Shown here in pieces: positions 1 to 10,800 of a DNA stretch of 64,000 nt. A program made the translations under genes and the position numbers. Source of the stretch: Brevundimonas sp. LM2 (lineage in GTDB: Bacteria > Pseudomonadota > Alphaproteobacteria > Caulobacterales > Caulobacteraceae); contig NZ_CP019508.1 in the NCBI RefSeq assembly GCF_002002865.1, positions 1,022,501-1,086,500 of the forward strand, in the 5' to 3' direction. The first letter of the stretch is position 1; every line of letters starts with the position of its first letter. Below the pieces are notes generated by a model. That model was given only the letters and a program-made list of their open reading frames with translations. It was not told the DNA's origin and made no database searches.

Positions 1-1673
<1,673 letters not shown>

Positions 1674-1739
1674 TCTCAGCAAAACTCATTCGATCTTTAA
1701 CAGACAATGTCTTCTCAAATAATCTGCTGTCCGCCTGGT

Positions 1740-1859
1740 TGACCTGGTGGTTATGTCGGAGGTTCCCCACCCGATCCCATTCCGAACTCGGTCGTTAAGC
1801 CCTCCAGAGCCAATGGTACTTCGTCTCAAGGCGCGGGAGAGTAGGTCGCCGCCGGGTCT
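1740..1859 (+). rRNA. 5S ribosomal RNA
   Basis: A 120-nt segment follows the 23S gene by about 65 bases. The helix I arms pair (gacctgg at 1741 with the ggtc-containing 3' end at 1855-1858). The conserved internal segment cccgatcccattccgaactc and the loop E region gagagtaggtcgccgcc are typical of alphaproteobacterial 5S rRNA. The ends are estimated from helix I. Confidence 0.93.
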
Positions 1860-1923
1860 ACCAGTCGGACAACAGATTATCTGAGTTCTCTCGAACATCT
1901 TCCTTCACAACACACCCATCTGC

Positions 1924-2000
<77 letters not shown>

Positions 2001-2009
2001 CATCGCCGA

Positions 2010-2048
2010 CAAAACGCCGCCCCGGTCACCCCCCGGGGCGGCGTTTTG
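2010..2048 (+). terminator. strong hairpin closing the rRNA operon
   Basis: A perfect 16-bp stem (caaaacgccgccccgg, 2010-2025, with ccggggcggcgttttg, 2033-2048) around a 7-base loop. It starts 10 bases after the tRNA CCA end. The A-rich left foot and T-rich right foot make it a plausible intrinsic terminator in either direction; here it ends the 23S-5S-tRNA transcript. Confidence 0.85.
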
Positions 2049-2479
2049 CGTTCGGCGTGACCGCGCCGCCCTCGAGCTGGGGCGTCCGGTCGGCCGATGC
2101 TCCGCGCCGTGGCCTGTCCCCCGGCTTGGCCGTCTCGGCAGCGGCGGGGTCGGGAGGGAAGCCGGTCGGACCGCGGCGGGCTCGGCCGACAACCGACCGA
2201 ATGAACGCCCCCCGGATCGACGCAAACGCGCCGATGTCGATCCAACCCTGGCGTTCGGGCGTCTGATCCTGCTCTATCGCACTGTCCGATTTCTGGACGG
2301 ATGGCCGCTGATAGACATGGGCGAAGAGCGCGCGTTGGGAAGTCTGGCCGGGGCGGGCCGGGCCTGGCGCAGCCTCAGACCTTTGCCCGGACCGGAGGCC
2401 CGGGTCTCGACCCGACCGTGTTCGCTGCGGGGCCCGGTCAGGTCGAACCGTACGTGGCGATCGGACGGCGGAGCCATCC
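2049..2479. other. intergenic region, no gene seen
   Basis: About 430 bases between the rRNA operon terminator and the ROK kinase. The short open frames here have no recognisable composition or ribosome-binding site. It probably carries the promoter of the kinase gene, but no convincing -35/-10 pair was found. Confidence 0.5.
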
Positions 2480-3370
2480 ATGAACACGTTCGCCGGCGTC
2501 GAACTGGGCGGGACCAAGGTCATGATTGGCTTTGGGTCGGGACCGGACGACCTCGAGCCCCTGGTTCGGATCCCCACCACCACGCCGCAGGAGACGCTGG
2601 GTCGCGTGGCCGAGGTGATCGAGGCGCGACGGGCGGCGGGCGGACTCGCTGCCATCGGTGTGGCGACGTTCGGGCCCGTGGCCCTGGACCCCGCCGGCCC
2701 CCGTTATGGTCACATCCTCAAGACGCCCAAGCCGGACTGGTCGGGCACCGATCTGATCGGATCCCTCCGGCGCTTCGGCGTGCCCCTCGGCCTCGCGACC
2801 GACGTGGGCGGGGCGGCCCTGGCCGAAGGCCGATGGGGCGCGGCGCGGGGTCTGTCTGATCATGTCTATATCACCGTCGGCACCGGGGTCGGCGTGGGGG
2901 TGGTGGCGAACGGCGCCCTGGTGCACGGCGTGCTCCATCCCGAGGCCGGCCATCTGCCCATGCGGCGCGATGGGCGGGACACATTTCCAAGCCATTGCCC
3001 CTTTCACGGCCCATGTCTGGAGGGGCTCGTCAGCGGCCCGGCCCTCGCGGCGCGCCATGGTCGCAAGGGCGAGACGCTGACGTCGGACGATCCGCTGTGG
3101 GACATCATCGCGGGCTATCTGGCGCAGATGGTCGCCGCGCTGAGCTATACCCTCGCGCCCGAAAGGGTCATCCTCGGGGGCGGGGTCGGGACGACGGTCC
3201 ATCTGCCGGGTCGCGTCCGCGCCGCTCTGCGGGCGGAGCTCGCTGGCTATCTTCCGCACCTCGACGACGACGCGGCGCTGGCGCGATATCTTCAGCCGCC
3301 CGGCCTCGGCGATCGATCGGGCGTCCTCGGCGCGATCGCCCTGGCCCGGGACGCCGCGCGGACGCGCTGA
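2480..3370 (+). CDS. ROK-family sugar kinase, probable fructokinase
   Basis: Cytoplasmic kinase of 296 residues that probably phosphorylates fructose or a related hexose with ATP. The N-terminal phosphate-binding loop ELGGTK (about 8-13), the catalytic-base region ATDVGGAALAEG (Asp108) and the ROK zinc site are visible: His in EAGH, then Cys173, His176 and Cys179 in HCPFHGPCLEG. A short form of about 300 residues with a CPFHG-type zinc site is typical of the bacterial fructokinase branch of ROK. It opens the sugar locus, facing the first halogenase gene convergently. Substrate is inferred from the branch only; glucose or mannose cannot be excluded. Confidence 0.85.
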   Translation: MNTFAGVELGGTKVMIGFGSGPDDLEPLVRIPTTTPQETLGRVAEVIEARRAAGGLAAIGVATFGPVALDPAGPRYGHILKTPKPDWSGTDLIGSLRRFGVPLGLATDVGGAALAEGRWGAARGLSDHVYITVGTGVGVGVVANGALVHGVLHPEAGHLPMRRDGRDTFPSHCPFHGPCLEGLVSGPALAARHGRKGETLTSDDPLWDIIAGYLAQMVAALSYTLAPERVILGGGVGTTVHLPGRVRAALRAELAGYLPHLDDDAALARYLQPPGLGDRSGVLGAIALARDAARTR

Positions 3371-3443
3371 TCCGGTGGGGACAAGCGCGGCACCAGCCGC
3401 CCCATCCCTGCGCGTCGCTGTCCTTGCCCTCCGCTCCCGGCGG

Positions 3444-4985
3444 TCAGGAGGCCAGCGCGGCCGAGGGCGCGCCGCAGTAGCGGGCGATGAAGGCCTGGTG
3501 CTCGGGCATGTCGGCGGCGATGTCGCGGATGACCCGGGCGATCGCGTCCATCCGCCGGTCGGTCAGGGGACCGTCGACGGCGTCCGCCAGGGGTTCGTAA
3601 GCCTGCGGCACGATCCCCTGGCCCAGCAGGACTGCGACCCAGCTCGCCTCGCTGAACAGCTCGTCCTCATAACGGAACAGCCGCCCGGTCGCGCGGAACA
3701 GGTCGATCTTGCGCGCCAGACTGTCCGGGATCGGCATGTCGCGCACCTGCCGCCAGAAGGGCGTGTCGTCCCGCCGCGTCGCCTTGTAGTGCAGGATGAT
3801 GAAGTCCCGGACCTGTTCGAACTGCAGCTGCGACAGGCGGTTGTACTCGGCGCTCAGCAGCGGGTCGAAACGGTCGTCCGGGAACATCGTCATCAGCTTC
3901 GACACGCCGGACTGGATCAGATGGATCGAGGTCGATTCCAGCGGCTCCAGAAAGCCCGAGGCCAGGCCCAGCGACACGCAGTTCCTGACCCAGGCCGACC
4001 TGCGGCGGCCGGTGACGAAACGCAGGGCCCGAGGCTCGGCCAGCGGCGGGCCGTCGAGACCGGCCATCAGCTCGGCGCGGGCGTCGTCGTCGGAGATATG
4101 GGCGCTGCAATAGACGTGGCCGTTGCCGGTGCGGTGCTGCAGGGGGATGCGCCAGCGCCAGCCCGCGCTCCCGGCTGTGGCGCGCGTATATGGTGTCAGG
4201 GGTTCGACCCGGCCCGTCGGCACGGCGAGCGCGCGGTCGCAGGGCAGCCAGTGGGACCAGTCCTCATAGCCGGCATGCAACGCCTTTTCGATGATCAGGC
4301 CCTGGAAGCCGGAACAGTCGACGAACAGGTCGGCCTCCATCCGCCGCCCGTCGGCCAGGGTCACGGCCTCGACGAATCCGTCCGACGCCCTCAGCGCCAC
4401 GTCCACGATGCGGCCCTCGTGCCGGACCACGCCGCGCGTCTCGGCGTATCGGCGCAGAAAGCCCGCGTAGAGCCCGGCGTCGAAATGATAGGCGTATTTC
4501 AGCGTCTGCAGGGCGGAGGGGGCATCCCGCCCCGGCTTGACGAAACGGTCGGCCCGGGCGGCGACGGTGCTGAGGCTGTAGTCCCACAGCGGAGTCGCAT
4601 CGCCCTGGGCCCGGCGACGCAGCCAGTGCTGGTGAAACTGAACCCCCTCCATGTCGACGCCGAAGCCGCCGAACGGATGCATGTAGCGGTCCCCGGTCCG
4701 GTCCCAGTTCACGAACTCGATGCCGAGCTTGAAACTGGCCTGGGTGGCCCGCATGAATTCGGCCTCGTCGATGCCGAGCAGGCCGTTGAAACTGAGGATC
4801 GGCGGGATGGTCGCTTCGCCCACCCCGACCGTCCCGATCTCCTCGGACTCGACGACGCTGACGCGGGTGATGCCGTTGCCGATCAGGCGCGACAGGGCCG
4901 CGGCGGCCATCCATCCCGCCGTGCCGCCGCCTACGATCAGCACATGCTTCAAGGTGTGCGGAGACGGATCTGAACCAGGTCGCAT
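3444..4985 (-). CDS. flavin-dependent tryptophan-halogenase family protein (paralogue 1)
   Basis: About 513 residues. It has the FAD dinucleotide-binding loop GGGTAGWM (19-26), the GVGEATIP segment, the halogenase lysine in ASFKLGIEF (Lys86, equivalent to Lys79 of RebH/PrnA), the family motif WRWRIP, and the catalytic-glutamate segment [11 protein letters not shown]. All residues thought necessary for hypohalous-acid chemistry are therefore kept. The ATG at 4985 is chosen because the homology to the FAD loop begins just after it; an in-frame ATG at 5039 would add 18 unconserved residues. It sits head-to-head with the deacetylase gene. Related Brevundimonas and Xanthomonas enzymes brominate indoles, but the natural substrate of this TonB-linked subgroup is unknown. 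Confidence 0.9.
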   Translation of the reverse strand: MRPGSDPSPHTLKHVLIVGGGTAGWMAAAALSRLIGNGITRVSVVESEEIGTVGVGEATIPPILSFNGLLGIDEAEFMRATQASFKLGIEFVNWDRTGDRYMHPFGGFGVDMEGVQFHQHWLRRRAQGDATPLWDYSLSTVAARADRFVKPGRDAPSALQTLKYAYHFDAGLYAGFLRRYAETRGVVRHEGRIVDVALRASDGFVEAVTLADGRRMEADLFVDCSGFQGLIIEKALHAGYEDWSHWLPCDRALAVPTGRVEPLTPYTRATAGSAGWRWRIPLQHRTGNGHVYCSAHISDDDARAELMAGLDGPPLAEPRALRFVTGRRRSAWVRNCVSLGLASGFLEPLESTSIHLIQSGVSKLMTMFPDDRFDPLLSAEYNRLSQLQFEQVRDFIILHYKATRRDDTPFWRQVRDMPIPDSLARKIDLFRATGRLFRYEDELFSEASWVAVLLGQGIVPQAYEPLADAVDGPLTDRRMDAIARVIRDIAADMPEHQAFIARYCGAPSAALAS

Positions 4986-4991
4986 CGGCCG

Positions 4992-5020
4992 AGTATAGCC
5001 GGACAAAAGTCGGACAAAAG
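4992..5020 (-). promoter_or_regulatory. possible promoter with 10-bp direct repeat for halogenase paralogue 1
   Basis: Read on the minus strand, a TATACT hexamer (4992-4997) ends 6 bases before the chosen ATG. It is preceded by two copies of a decamer (ggacaaaagt / ggacaaaagg on the plus strand, 5001-5010 and 5012-5020 with the overlap). The plus-strand segment 5006-5018 (AAAGTC-G-GACAAA) resembles the ATTGTC-N-GACAAT palindromes at 15826 and 23301. If the -10 is real the mRNA would be nearly leaderless. This is a weak, untested prediction. Confidence 0.35.
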
Positions 5021-5083
5021 GCCCAAAAGCGCTCGCCATCCGCGCCCCGCACCGTTAGCTTCGATCTCCAGTAGAGGTGCGTC

Positions 5084-6022
5084 ATGGTCGATGTCCGTCA
5101 CAGGAACCGGCGGAACGGAGCGACCAGACTGGGCCGGGCCCTGGCGCTGGCCGTTCTGATGCTGCCCGGTGCGGCCTCCGCGCAGGACGTGGCGCTCACC
5201 TTCGACGACCTGCCGGCCCACAGCGTCCTGCCGCCCGGCGAGACGCGGCTGGGGGTGGTCGCGCGGCTGGTGGCTGCCCTGGCCGACGCCGGGGCGCCGG
5301 CCACGGGCTTCGTCAACGCCGCGGGGTTGGAAACCCGCCCCGAAGAGCGCGCGGTGCTCGAGGTCTGGCGGGCGGCCGGTCACCCGCTGGGCAACCACGG
5401 CTGGTCGCATGCCAATCTGGACGCCATCGGGGCCGACGTCTTCGCGACCGAGCTGGTCCGCAACGAGCCCGTGCTGCAAAGCCTGGCGGGAGACAGCGAT
5501 TGGCGCTGGTTCCGCTATCCGTTCCTGGCGGAGGGGCAGACCCCCGACGTCCGGCGGGCGGCGCGGGCGGCGCTGCGCGAACGGGGCTACAAGGTCGCCA
5601 GCGTGACCATGGACTTCAGCGACTGGGCTTTCAGCGAACCCTGGGCCCGGTGCCGGTCGAAGGGCGACGCCGTCGGCATGGCGCGGCTGGAGACCCTATT
5701 CCTGACGTCTGCGGAAGAGGCTTTGACCGCCTCGCGGACCCAGTCCCGGGCGTTGTACGGCCGCGACATCCCCTATGTCCTGCTGATGCACGTCGGGGCG
5801 CTGGACGCCCATATGATGCCCCGCCTGCTGGCCCTGTATCAGGCCCGGGGCGTGCGGCTCGTGACGCTGGAGGCGGCCATGGCCGACCCCTTCTACGATG
5901 CCGATCGCACCACGGCCGACGGTCCGGGGCCCCTGTCGCTGGAGACGGCCGCCGCGGCCGCGGGCCTGCCCCGACCGGCGCGGACCGACGTCCAGAGCGA
6001 GCTGGCCGGCCTTTGCCGGTAG
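5084..6022 (+). CDS. secreted polysaccharide deacetylase (NodB/CE4 family)
   Basis: 312 residues with a signal peptide (about 1-34, ending ASAQ). It carries the NodB-homology motifs in order: TFDDLP (motif 1, metal/catalytic Asp at about 41-42), NHGWSHAN (motif 2, metal histidines), RYPFL (motif 3), DFSDW (motif 4) and LLMHVG (motif 5). It probably removes acetyl groups from an acetylated sugar polymer or peptidoglycan in the periplasm. The start has a good ribosome-binding site (agaggtg) 2-3 bases before the ATG spacer. It is followed one base later by the DUF6445 gene and probably forms an operon with it. A xylan or chitin-type substrate is possible; the locus favours hemicellulose. Confidence 0.85.
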   Translation: MVDVRHRNRRNGATRLGRALALAVLMLPGAASAQDVALTFDDLPAHSVLPPGETRLGVVARLVAALADAGAPATGFVNAAGLETRPEERAVLEVWRAAGHPLGNHGWSHANLDAIGADVFATELVRNEPVLQSLAGDSDWRWFRYPFLAEGQTPDVRRAARAALRERGYKVASVTMDFSDWAFSEPWARCRSKGDAVGMARLETLFLTSAEEALTASRTQSRALYGRDIPYVLLMHVGALDAHMMPRLLALYQARGVRLVTLEAAMADPFYDADRTTADGPGPLSLETAAAAAGLPRPARTDVQSELAGLCR

Positions 6023-6023
6023 C

Positions 6024-6743
6024 GTGCCGGTGATCGCGTCGTCCGCCGCCCTCGCCGGGGCGCGCCTTGAGCACATCGGGACCGAGCGGGAGCCGCTTCT
6101 GATCCTGGACGACGTGGTCGCGTCGCCCGAGGGATTGATCCGCGTCGCTGCCGAGGACGCGGCCTTCGACGCCCCGGTCGCCGGCGAGAATTTCTATCCC
6201 GGGCGTCTCGCCCCGGCTCCGCTGGATTATGTGGGCGGGCTGGCGCGGGCGCTCGACCCACTGATCCGCGAGGGCTTCGGTCTGGCCCGCGTCAACCTGG
6301 GGCGCGCGAGCTGCAATTTCTCCATTGTCACCCTCGACCCCGACCGGCTGAGCCTCGCCCAGCGTCTGCCGCACGTCGACACGGTCGACCCACTGCAATT
6401 CGCCATCCTGCACTATCTGTGCGACCCGCGCCTGGGCGGCACGGCCTTCTACCGTCATCGCGCCACGGGCTACGAGACGCTTCAGCCCGACCGGCTGGTC
6501 CGCTATCAGGCCACCTTGGACGCGGAGCTGGCCGCCGCGGCCCCGGCCCTTACCTACATGGGCGCGGATACGCCCCAGTTCGCGCGCACCCGGCTGGTCG
6601 AGCCCGCCTTCAACCGGGTCATCGTCTACCGCAGCCGCACGCTGCACTCCGGTCATATCCCGGACCCGACGGCCCTGTCCCCGGACCCTCGGGTCGGGCG
6701 GCTGACCGCCAACATTTTCCTGACCTACCGGAGCACGGTCTAG
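6024..6743 (+). CDS. DUF6445-type protein, 2OG-Fe(II)-dioxygenase-like
   Basis: About 239 residues from the GTG at 6024, one base after the deacetylase stop; a second GTG at 6030 is also possible. The open frame continues upstream inside the deacetylase gene, but that part is out-of-frame overlap. Residues 116-119 (PHVD) and a distal LHSGH (His208/His211) form an HxD...H pattern like the iron site of 2-oxoglutarate oxygenases. The text NFYPG and the overall plan resemble DUF6445, a family seen beside tryptophan-halogenase genes in Caulobacterales. No substrate is known. Its stop codon shares the CTAG with the stop of the convergent cupin-like gene. Confidence 0.7.
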   Translation: MPVIASSAALAGARLEHIGTEREPLLILDDVVASPEGLIRVAAEDAAFDAPVAGENFYPGRLAPAPLDYVGGLARALDPLIREGFGLARVNLGRASCNFSIVTLDPDRLSLAQRLPHVDTVDPLQFAILHYLCDPRLGGTAFYRHRATGYETLQPDRLVRYQATLDAELAAAAPALTYMGADTPQFARTRLVEPAFNRVIVYRSRTLHSGHIPDPTALSPDPRVGRLTANIFLTYRSTV

Positions 6744-7774
6744 CCCCGTCGCAACCCGGCCATCAGGAAGTCGCGGATGCGCTTGGCCAGGGTCGGGGTC
6801 ATCGGACCCAGGACGCCGCGGCTGGCGGGCGGCAGATGGGCGGAGGGATCGCCGTGGGCCTCGAACACATAGTGGTCGAACAGGTGTCGCCAGGCCGCCC
6901 TCTGCGCCGGCGGCAGGGCGCGGACCGTCATCACGGCGTGGATCAGGGCCTCGAACGGAGAAGGCGGCGCGCCCGAGGCCGTCCACCAGTAGTTGACCAG
7001 CAGATTCACGGGCGACAGCGCCTCCACCTGATGCCACCAGAGCGGCGGAATATAGAGGGCGTCGCCGGGCTCCAGCTCCGCGCTCAGGGCATGGGCCATG
7101 GCCTCGGCGAAGCGCGGGAACCGCTCGAGATCCGGATCGTGCAGCGACACCATGCTGACCGGCTGGCCGGCGAGGGTGAAGTCCAGCGGTCCGACGTAGA
7201 GATTGTTGAGCTGGTTGGGCGGGAACAGGGTGAAGCGCCGGCGACCGGCCCCGACGCAGGCGACGTTGTCCGACAGGTCGTAGTGGGTGGAGACGGTGGT
7301 GGCATTGCCGATCCACAGCCGGGGCAGGACGCGCGGATCGACGATCGGCAGCGCATGGCTGGCCTCGAAGCCCGGCAGACAGTCGGTGGCCGAGGCGGCG
7401 CCGACATACAGCGCCCCCGCCTGGGCGTCGCCGGCCCCCGCCAGCAACCGGTCCAGGGTTGCCGCCAGGGGCATGGCACGTCGCTCGAAATTCAGGCCGT
7501 TGACCGTCTCGTTGTAGAAGAACCGGCCGCGGATCTCGGGCCGGCCGACGAAGGTTTCCAAAGGCCGATCGGTCGCATGGGCCTTCAGCAGGCCGACCAG
7601 GGCCGCATCGCCAGCCCGCGCGGCCTGGACCACGGGCCAGTTCGCCACCTGGCCCTTCAGCACGACCGGGGCGTAGGCCGGGACGATCTCGCGCTCGAAC
7701 GTGGCCCGGTCGACCGGACCCCGGATCGGAATGGCGGCGGGATCGGGCAGGGCAGGCGACGCGGAACGCAACAT
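6740..7774 (-). CDS. cupin-like/JmjC-type oxygenase (Cupin_8 family)
   Basis: 344 residues from the ATG at 7774. A GTG at 7801 is in frame, but it lies in the T-run of the preceding terminator. The fold markers of a JmjC/cupin_8 protein are present: WIGNATTVSTHYD (His164, Asp166) and PLWWHQV (His248) give an HxD...H iron site, with FPPNQ and GDALYIPPLWWH typical of the family. Such proteins sit regularly next to TonB receptors and tryptophan-halogenase genes in Caulobacter, Xanthomonas and sphingomonads; their substrate is unknown. It lies downstream of the TonB receptor gene on the same strand, separated by a hairpin terminator. Confidence 0.82.
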   Translation of the reverse strand: MLRSASPALPDPAAIPIRGPVDRATFEREIVPAYAPVVLKGQVANWPVVQAARAGDAALVGLLKAHATDRPLETFVGRPEIRGRFFYNETVNGLNFERRAMPLAATLDRLLAGAGDAQAGALYVGAASATDCLPGFEASHALPIVDPRVLPRLWIGNATTVSTHYDLSDNVACVGAGRRRFTLFPPNQLNNLYVGPLDFTLAGQPVSMVSLHDPDLERFPRFAEAMAHALSAELEPGDALYIPPLWWHQVEALSPVNLLVNYWWTASGAPPSPFEALIHAVMTVRALPPAQRAAWRHLFDHYVFEAHGDPSAHLPPASRGVLGPMTPTLAKRIRDFLMAGLRRG

Positions 7775-7803
7775 GGGTAAGTCACTGAACTGGTAAGCCA
7801 CAA

Positions 7804-7835
7804 AGAAAAAGCCCCGACGGTCGAACCGCCGGGGC
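7804..7835 (-). terminator. intrinsic terminator or attenuator after the TonB receptor gene
   Basis: On the minus strand a hairpin (stem ccccggcgg with ccgtcgggg, one mismatch, loop ttcga) at 7811-7835 is followed by cttttctt-like T-rich sequence (7804-7811). It begins 25 bases after the receptor stop and ends at the start of the cupin-like gene, so some readthrough would be needed to express that gene from the receptor promoter. Confidence 0.8.
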
Positions 7836-7859
7836 CAGAGTAGGCTTCGGGAAAAGGAT

Positions 7860-10800
7860 CTAGAAGGTGCCGCGCACGATGAAGGTGAAGCGGCGGTCGT
7901 TCATGAACCACGACCGACCGGTGGTCAGAAGGTCGTTGTTCAACACCTGGGAGGTCCGGGTGATCTCGTTCGTCAGATTGACCGCCTGGATACCGATCTT
8001 GATCTGGTCGTTGACGGAGTAGAAGGCGGACCCGTCAAGCTGGCCGGTGGCTTCGTTCATGATCGGGGCGAACGGAACGATGACGTCCCGCGGCGTGATC
8101 AGGAACTCAGAGCGCCAGGCATAGGCCAGACGCAGGGCGACCGGTCCGCGCTCGTAGAAGCCGGCGACGTTGGCCGTGTGCTCCGACAGGTTCTGCAGCG
8201 GCAACAGGCTGGTGTCGATATTGGCGACACGTCCTGCGGCCACGTCCGGGTCGGTGTTGGACAGGGTGCTTTGCGGCACGCCCTCGGAGTCGATGTAGGT
8301 GTAGTTGGCGTTGAATCCGAACCCGGCCAGGTAGGACGGCAGCAGGTCGTCGAGCGTATGCTGCCAGGCGACCTCGAAGCCCTGGACCGTGGCGTCCTCT
8401 TCCGAGTTGACCGGGGTGGTCACCACGGCGTCGAAGGTGGCGCCGTTGTTGGTGAACGCCCGCCGTTCGGTCCCGTTGGTGATCACGTCGCTGAGGGTCT
8501 TGTAGAACAGCGAGAAGGTGAAGGACCCCGGGTTGCCGTAGTACCATTCGAACGAGGCGTCGAAGCTGTCGGCCTGGATCGGCTTCAGGAACGGGTTGCC
8601 GACGGCGAAGCGGCCCGTCGGTCTGCCGTCCACGATGTCGATTTCGTTGCCGGACAGGTTGACGTTGAAATAGTTGCGGGTCAGCCCGATGTCCGGCGGC
8701 GTGATCGCCTTGGAATAGCCGAAGCGGAAGACCTTGCCGCCGTCCAGCTCGGCCCGCAGGTTGAAGCTCGGCAGCAGGTAGTCGTAGGTGACCTCCGCCG
8801 TGTCTTCGGTGATCGCGCCGTTGGCGAAGGCCCGCGCTGCTGCCCGGTCCGCTGGCGAGACCAGGCGGCAGAAGGCGCTCGGCGTTTCGCCGGCCGGGAC
8901 GGCGGCGCACTCTGCCTCGGTGGCGAAGGCCACGCGCGGGAAGGCGATATAGCCGCCGGCCTGACGGTCGGTCGTCGTATAGCGCAGACCGACGTTGCCG
9001 CTGAGCCGGACGCCGTTCGACAGCTCCCCATTGTAGCGCAGCATGGCGTAGACGGCGTCGCTTTGCTCGTCGACCGGGTTGATCTCGTTCAGACGGTACT
9101 GGGTTCCCGGAACCACGTCGCAACGCAGCGCCAGCGGCACCCAGTTCTGCGGACAACCATCCGCGCCGAGGCGTGCGCGCCATTCGTCACCGACCAGCAG
9201 GCCGAAGTCGGAGTAGGCCTGATAATTCTCGACGATGTTCTGGTTGTAGAACAGTCGCGGCTGGTCGCCAGTCGGCGGCGCGACCTTGCCCCCGAAGAAG
9301 TTGTCGAAGGCGAAGGGCGAGAACATGGAGCCCACCACCGTGCCGGCCGTCCCGGGCAGACCCGGTCCCGGCTCGGGCACGCCGTCGGCGGAATCGCTGA
9401 GCCAGACCGGCCCGCCGCCGCCCCACTGCTCGCTGATGACGCCCCAGTTGTAGGCCGAGAAGCGCGTCGTCTGCTCCCGTTCCGCCCGGCGATAGCCGAA
9501 GCGGACGGAGTCCAGCCAGCTGTCCTCGTCGAAGGTGTATTCCCCGTCCAGCCGCACCGCCGTCAGCTCGCCCTCGCTGTCCTCGGCGTGGTCCATGTTG
9601 TTGCGGACGAAGCTGTTGAACGGGTTGCTGAAGTTGTCGTTCGGCGCATTGAAGTAGCGCGGGCAGTCGCCGTCCGGGGTCGGCGGCGTGGCCGGGCACT
9701 GGGTGACCGTGCCGTTTTCCGACGGAGGCAGGAAGGTGACGATCGGCACCTCGTCGCCGCGCAGCTGGATCGAGGCATTCTGGTAGGTGGAGGCCCACAG
9801 GGTGGCGTCCAGGTTCTCGACCGTGGATTCGACGCGCTGGATGTCGAAGTTGAACTTCAGCCGGTCGGTCGGCGTCCATTTGAAGTTGAAGCCATAGTCG
9901 GTGGTGATGTTCTCGGAATAGACGTCGCGGCGCTGGTTGTTGCTCTGAAGGCCGAAGGCCGGGTTGCGGTTGTCTCGTCCTTCCTGCTGGTCGTCGCGCC
10001 AGCCGGTCGGGCCGGTGATGGTCCCGTTGGTGAACACGCCGTCGTCGCCGAAGTCGAAGGTGGTGCCCAGCACCGGCCGCGAGTCACCCGCCGAGGTCAC
10101 GTTGTCGGTGGCGATCTCGACCGCGTGCTCGGTCCAGGCCTGGGTCGCTTCGGAGCGGAGGAACTGGGCCGTGGCGATCATCGTGCGGTCGGGGCTGCGC
10201 CATTGGCCGGCGGCGGCATAACCCGTCCGGTTGCGATCGAACTCCTGCGAGCGGAACGAAGACCCGCGCGGGAAATAGACGGGCGTCGGGCCCAGATCGC
10301 TGCGCAGCGAGAAGTTCGAAATCTGCTGGCCGTCGCCGCGCGACTTCAGTTGGGAATCGACGAAGTTGGCCAGCAGGCCGAAGTCGCCGAGTTCGGTCTC
10401 CCAGCGCTTGCTGGCGAGCACCGAATAGGTCGGGGTCCATTCCTCGACGAAGTCGCCGTAGCTCATCTCCGCCGAGGCCGAGAGGAGGTCACCGGACTGG
10501 TCGAAAGGCACCCGGGTGCGCAGGTTGACCGTGCCGGCGATGCCGCCCTCGATCAGGTCGGCCGACTGGTTCTTGAACACGTCGACCCCGGCCAGCAGTT
10601 CGGACGGCACGTCGGCGAAGCCCAGGGCCCGGCCGTTGTTGGCGGTGAAGGCGTCCCGCCCGTTGAACTCCGAACGGACGAAGGTCAGGCCGCGCACGAC
10701 CACGCCCGAGCCCTCGACCGAGAAGTGGTCGGGGTCCACCCCGGCGGCGAAACGGTCGATCGAAACGCCGGGGACCCGCTGCAGGGCTTCGGTCACCGAG

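Noticed and set aside
3375..4973. A 532-codon plus-strand frame opposite halogenase 1
   Set aside because: Antisense shadow of a high-GC gene; translation is Arg/Gly/Ala-rich with no motifs, whereas the minus-strand frame has clear halogenase motifs.
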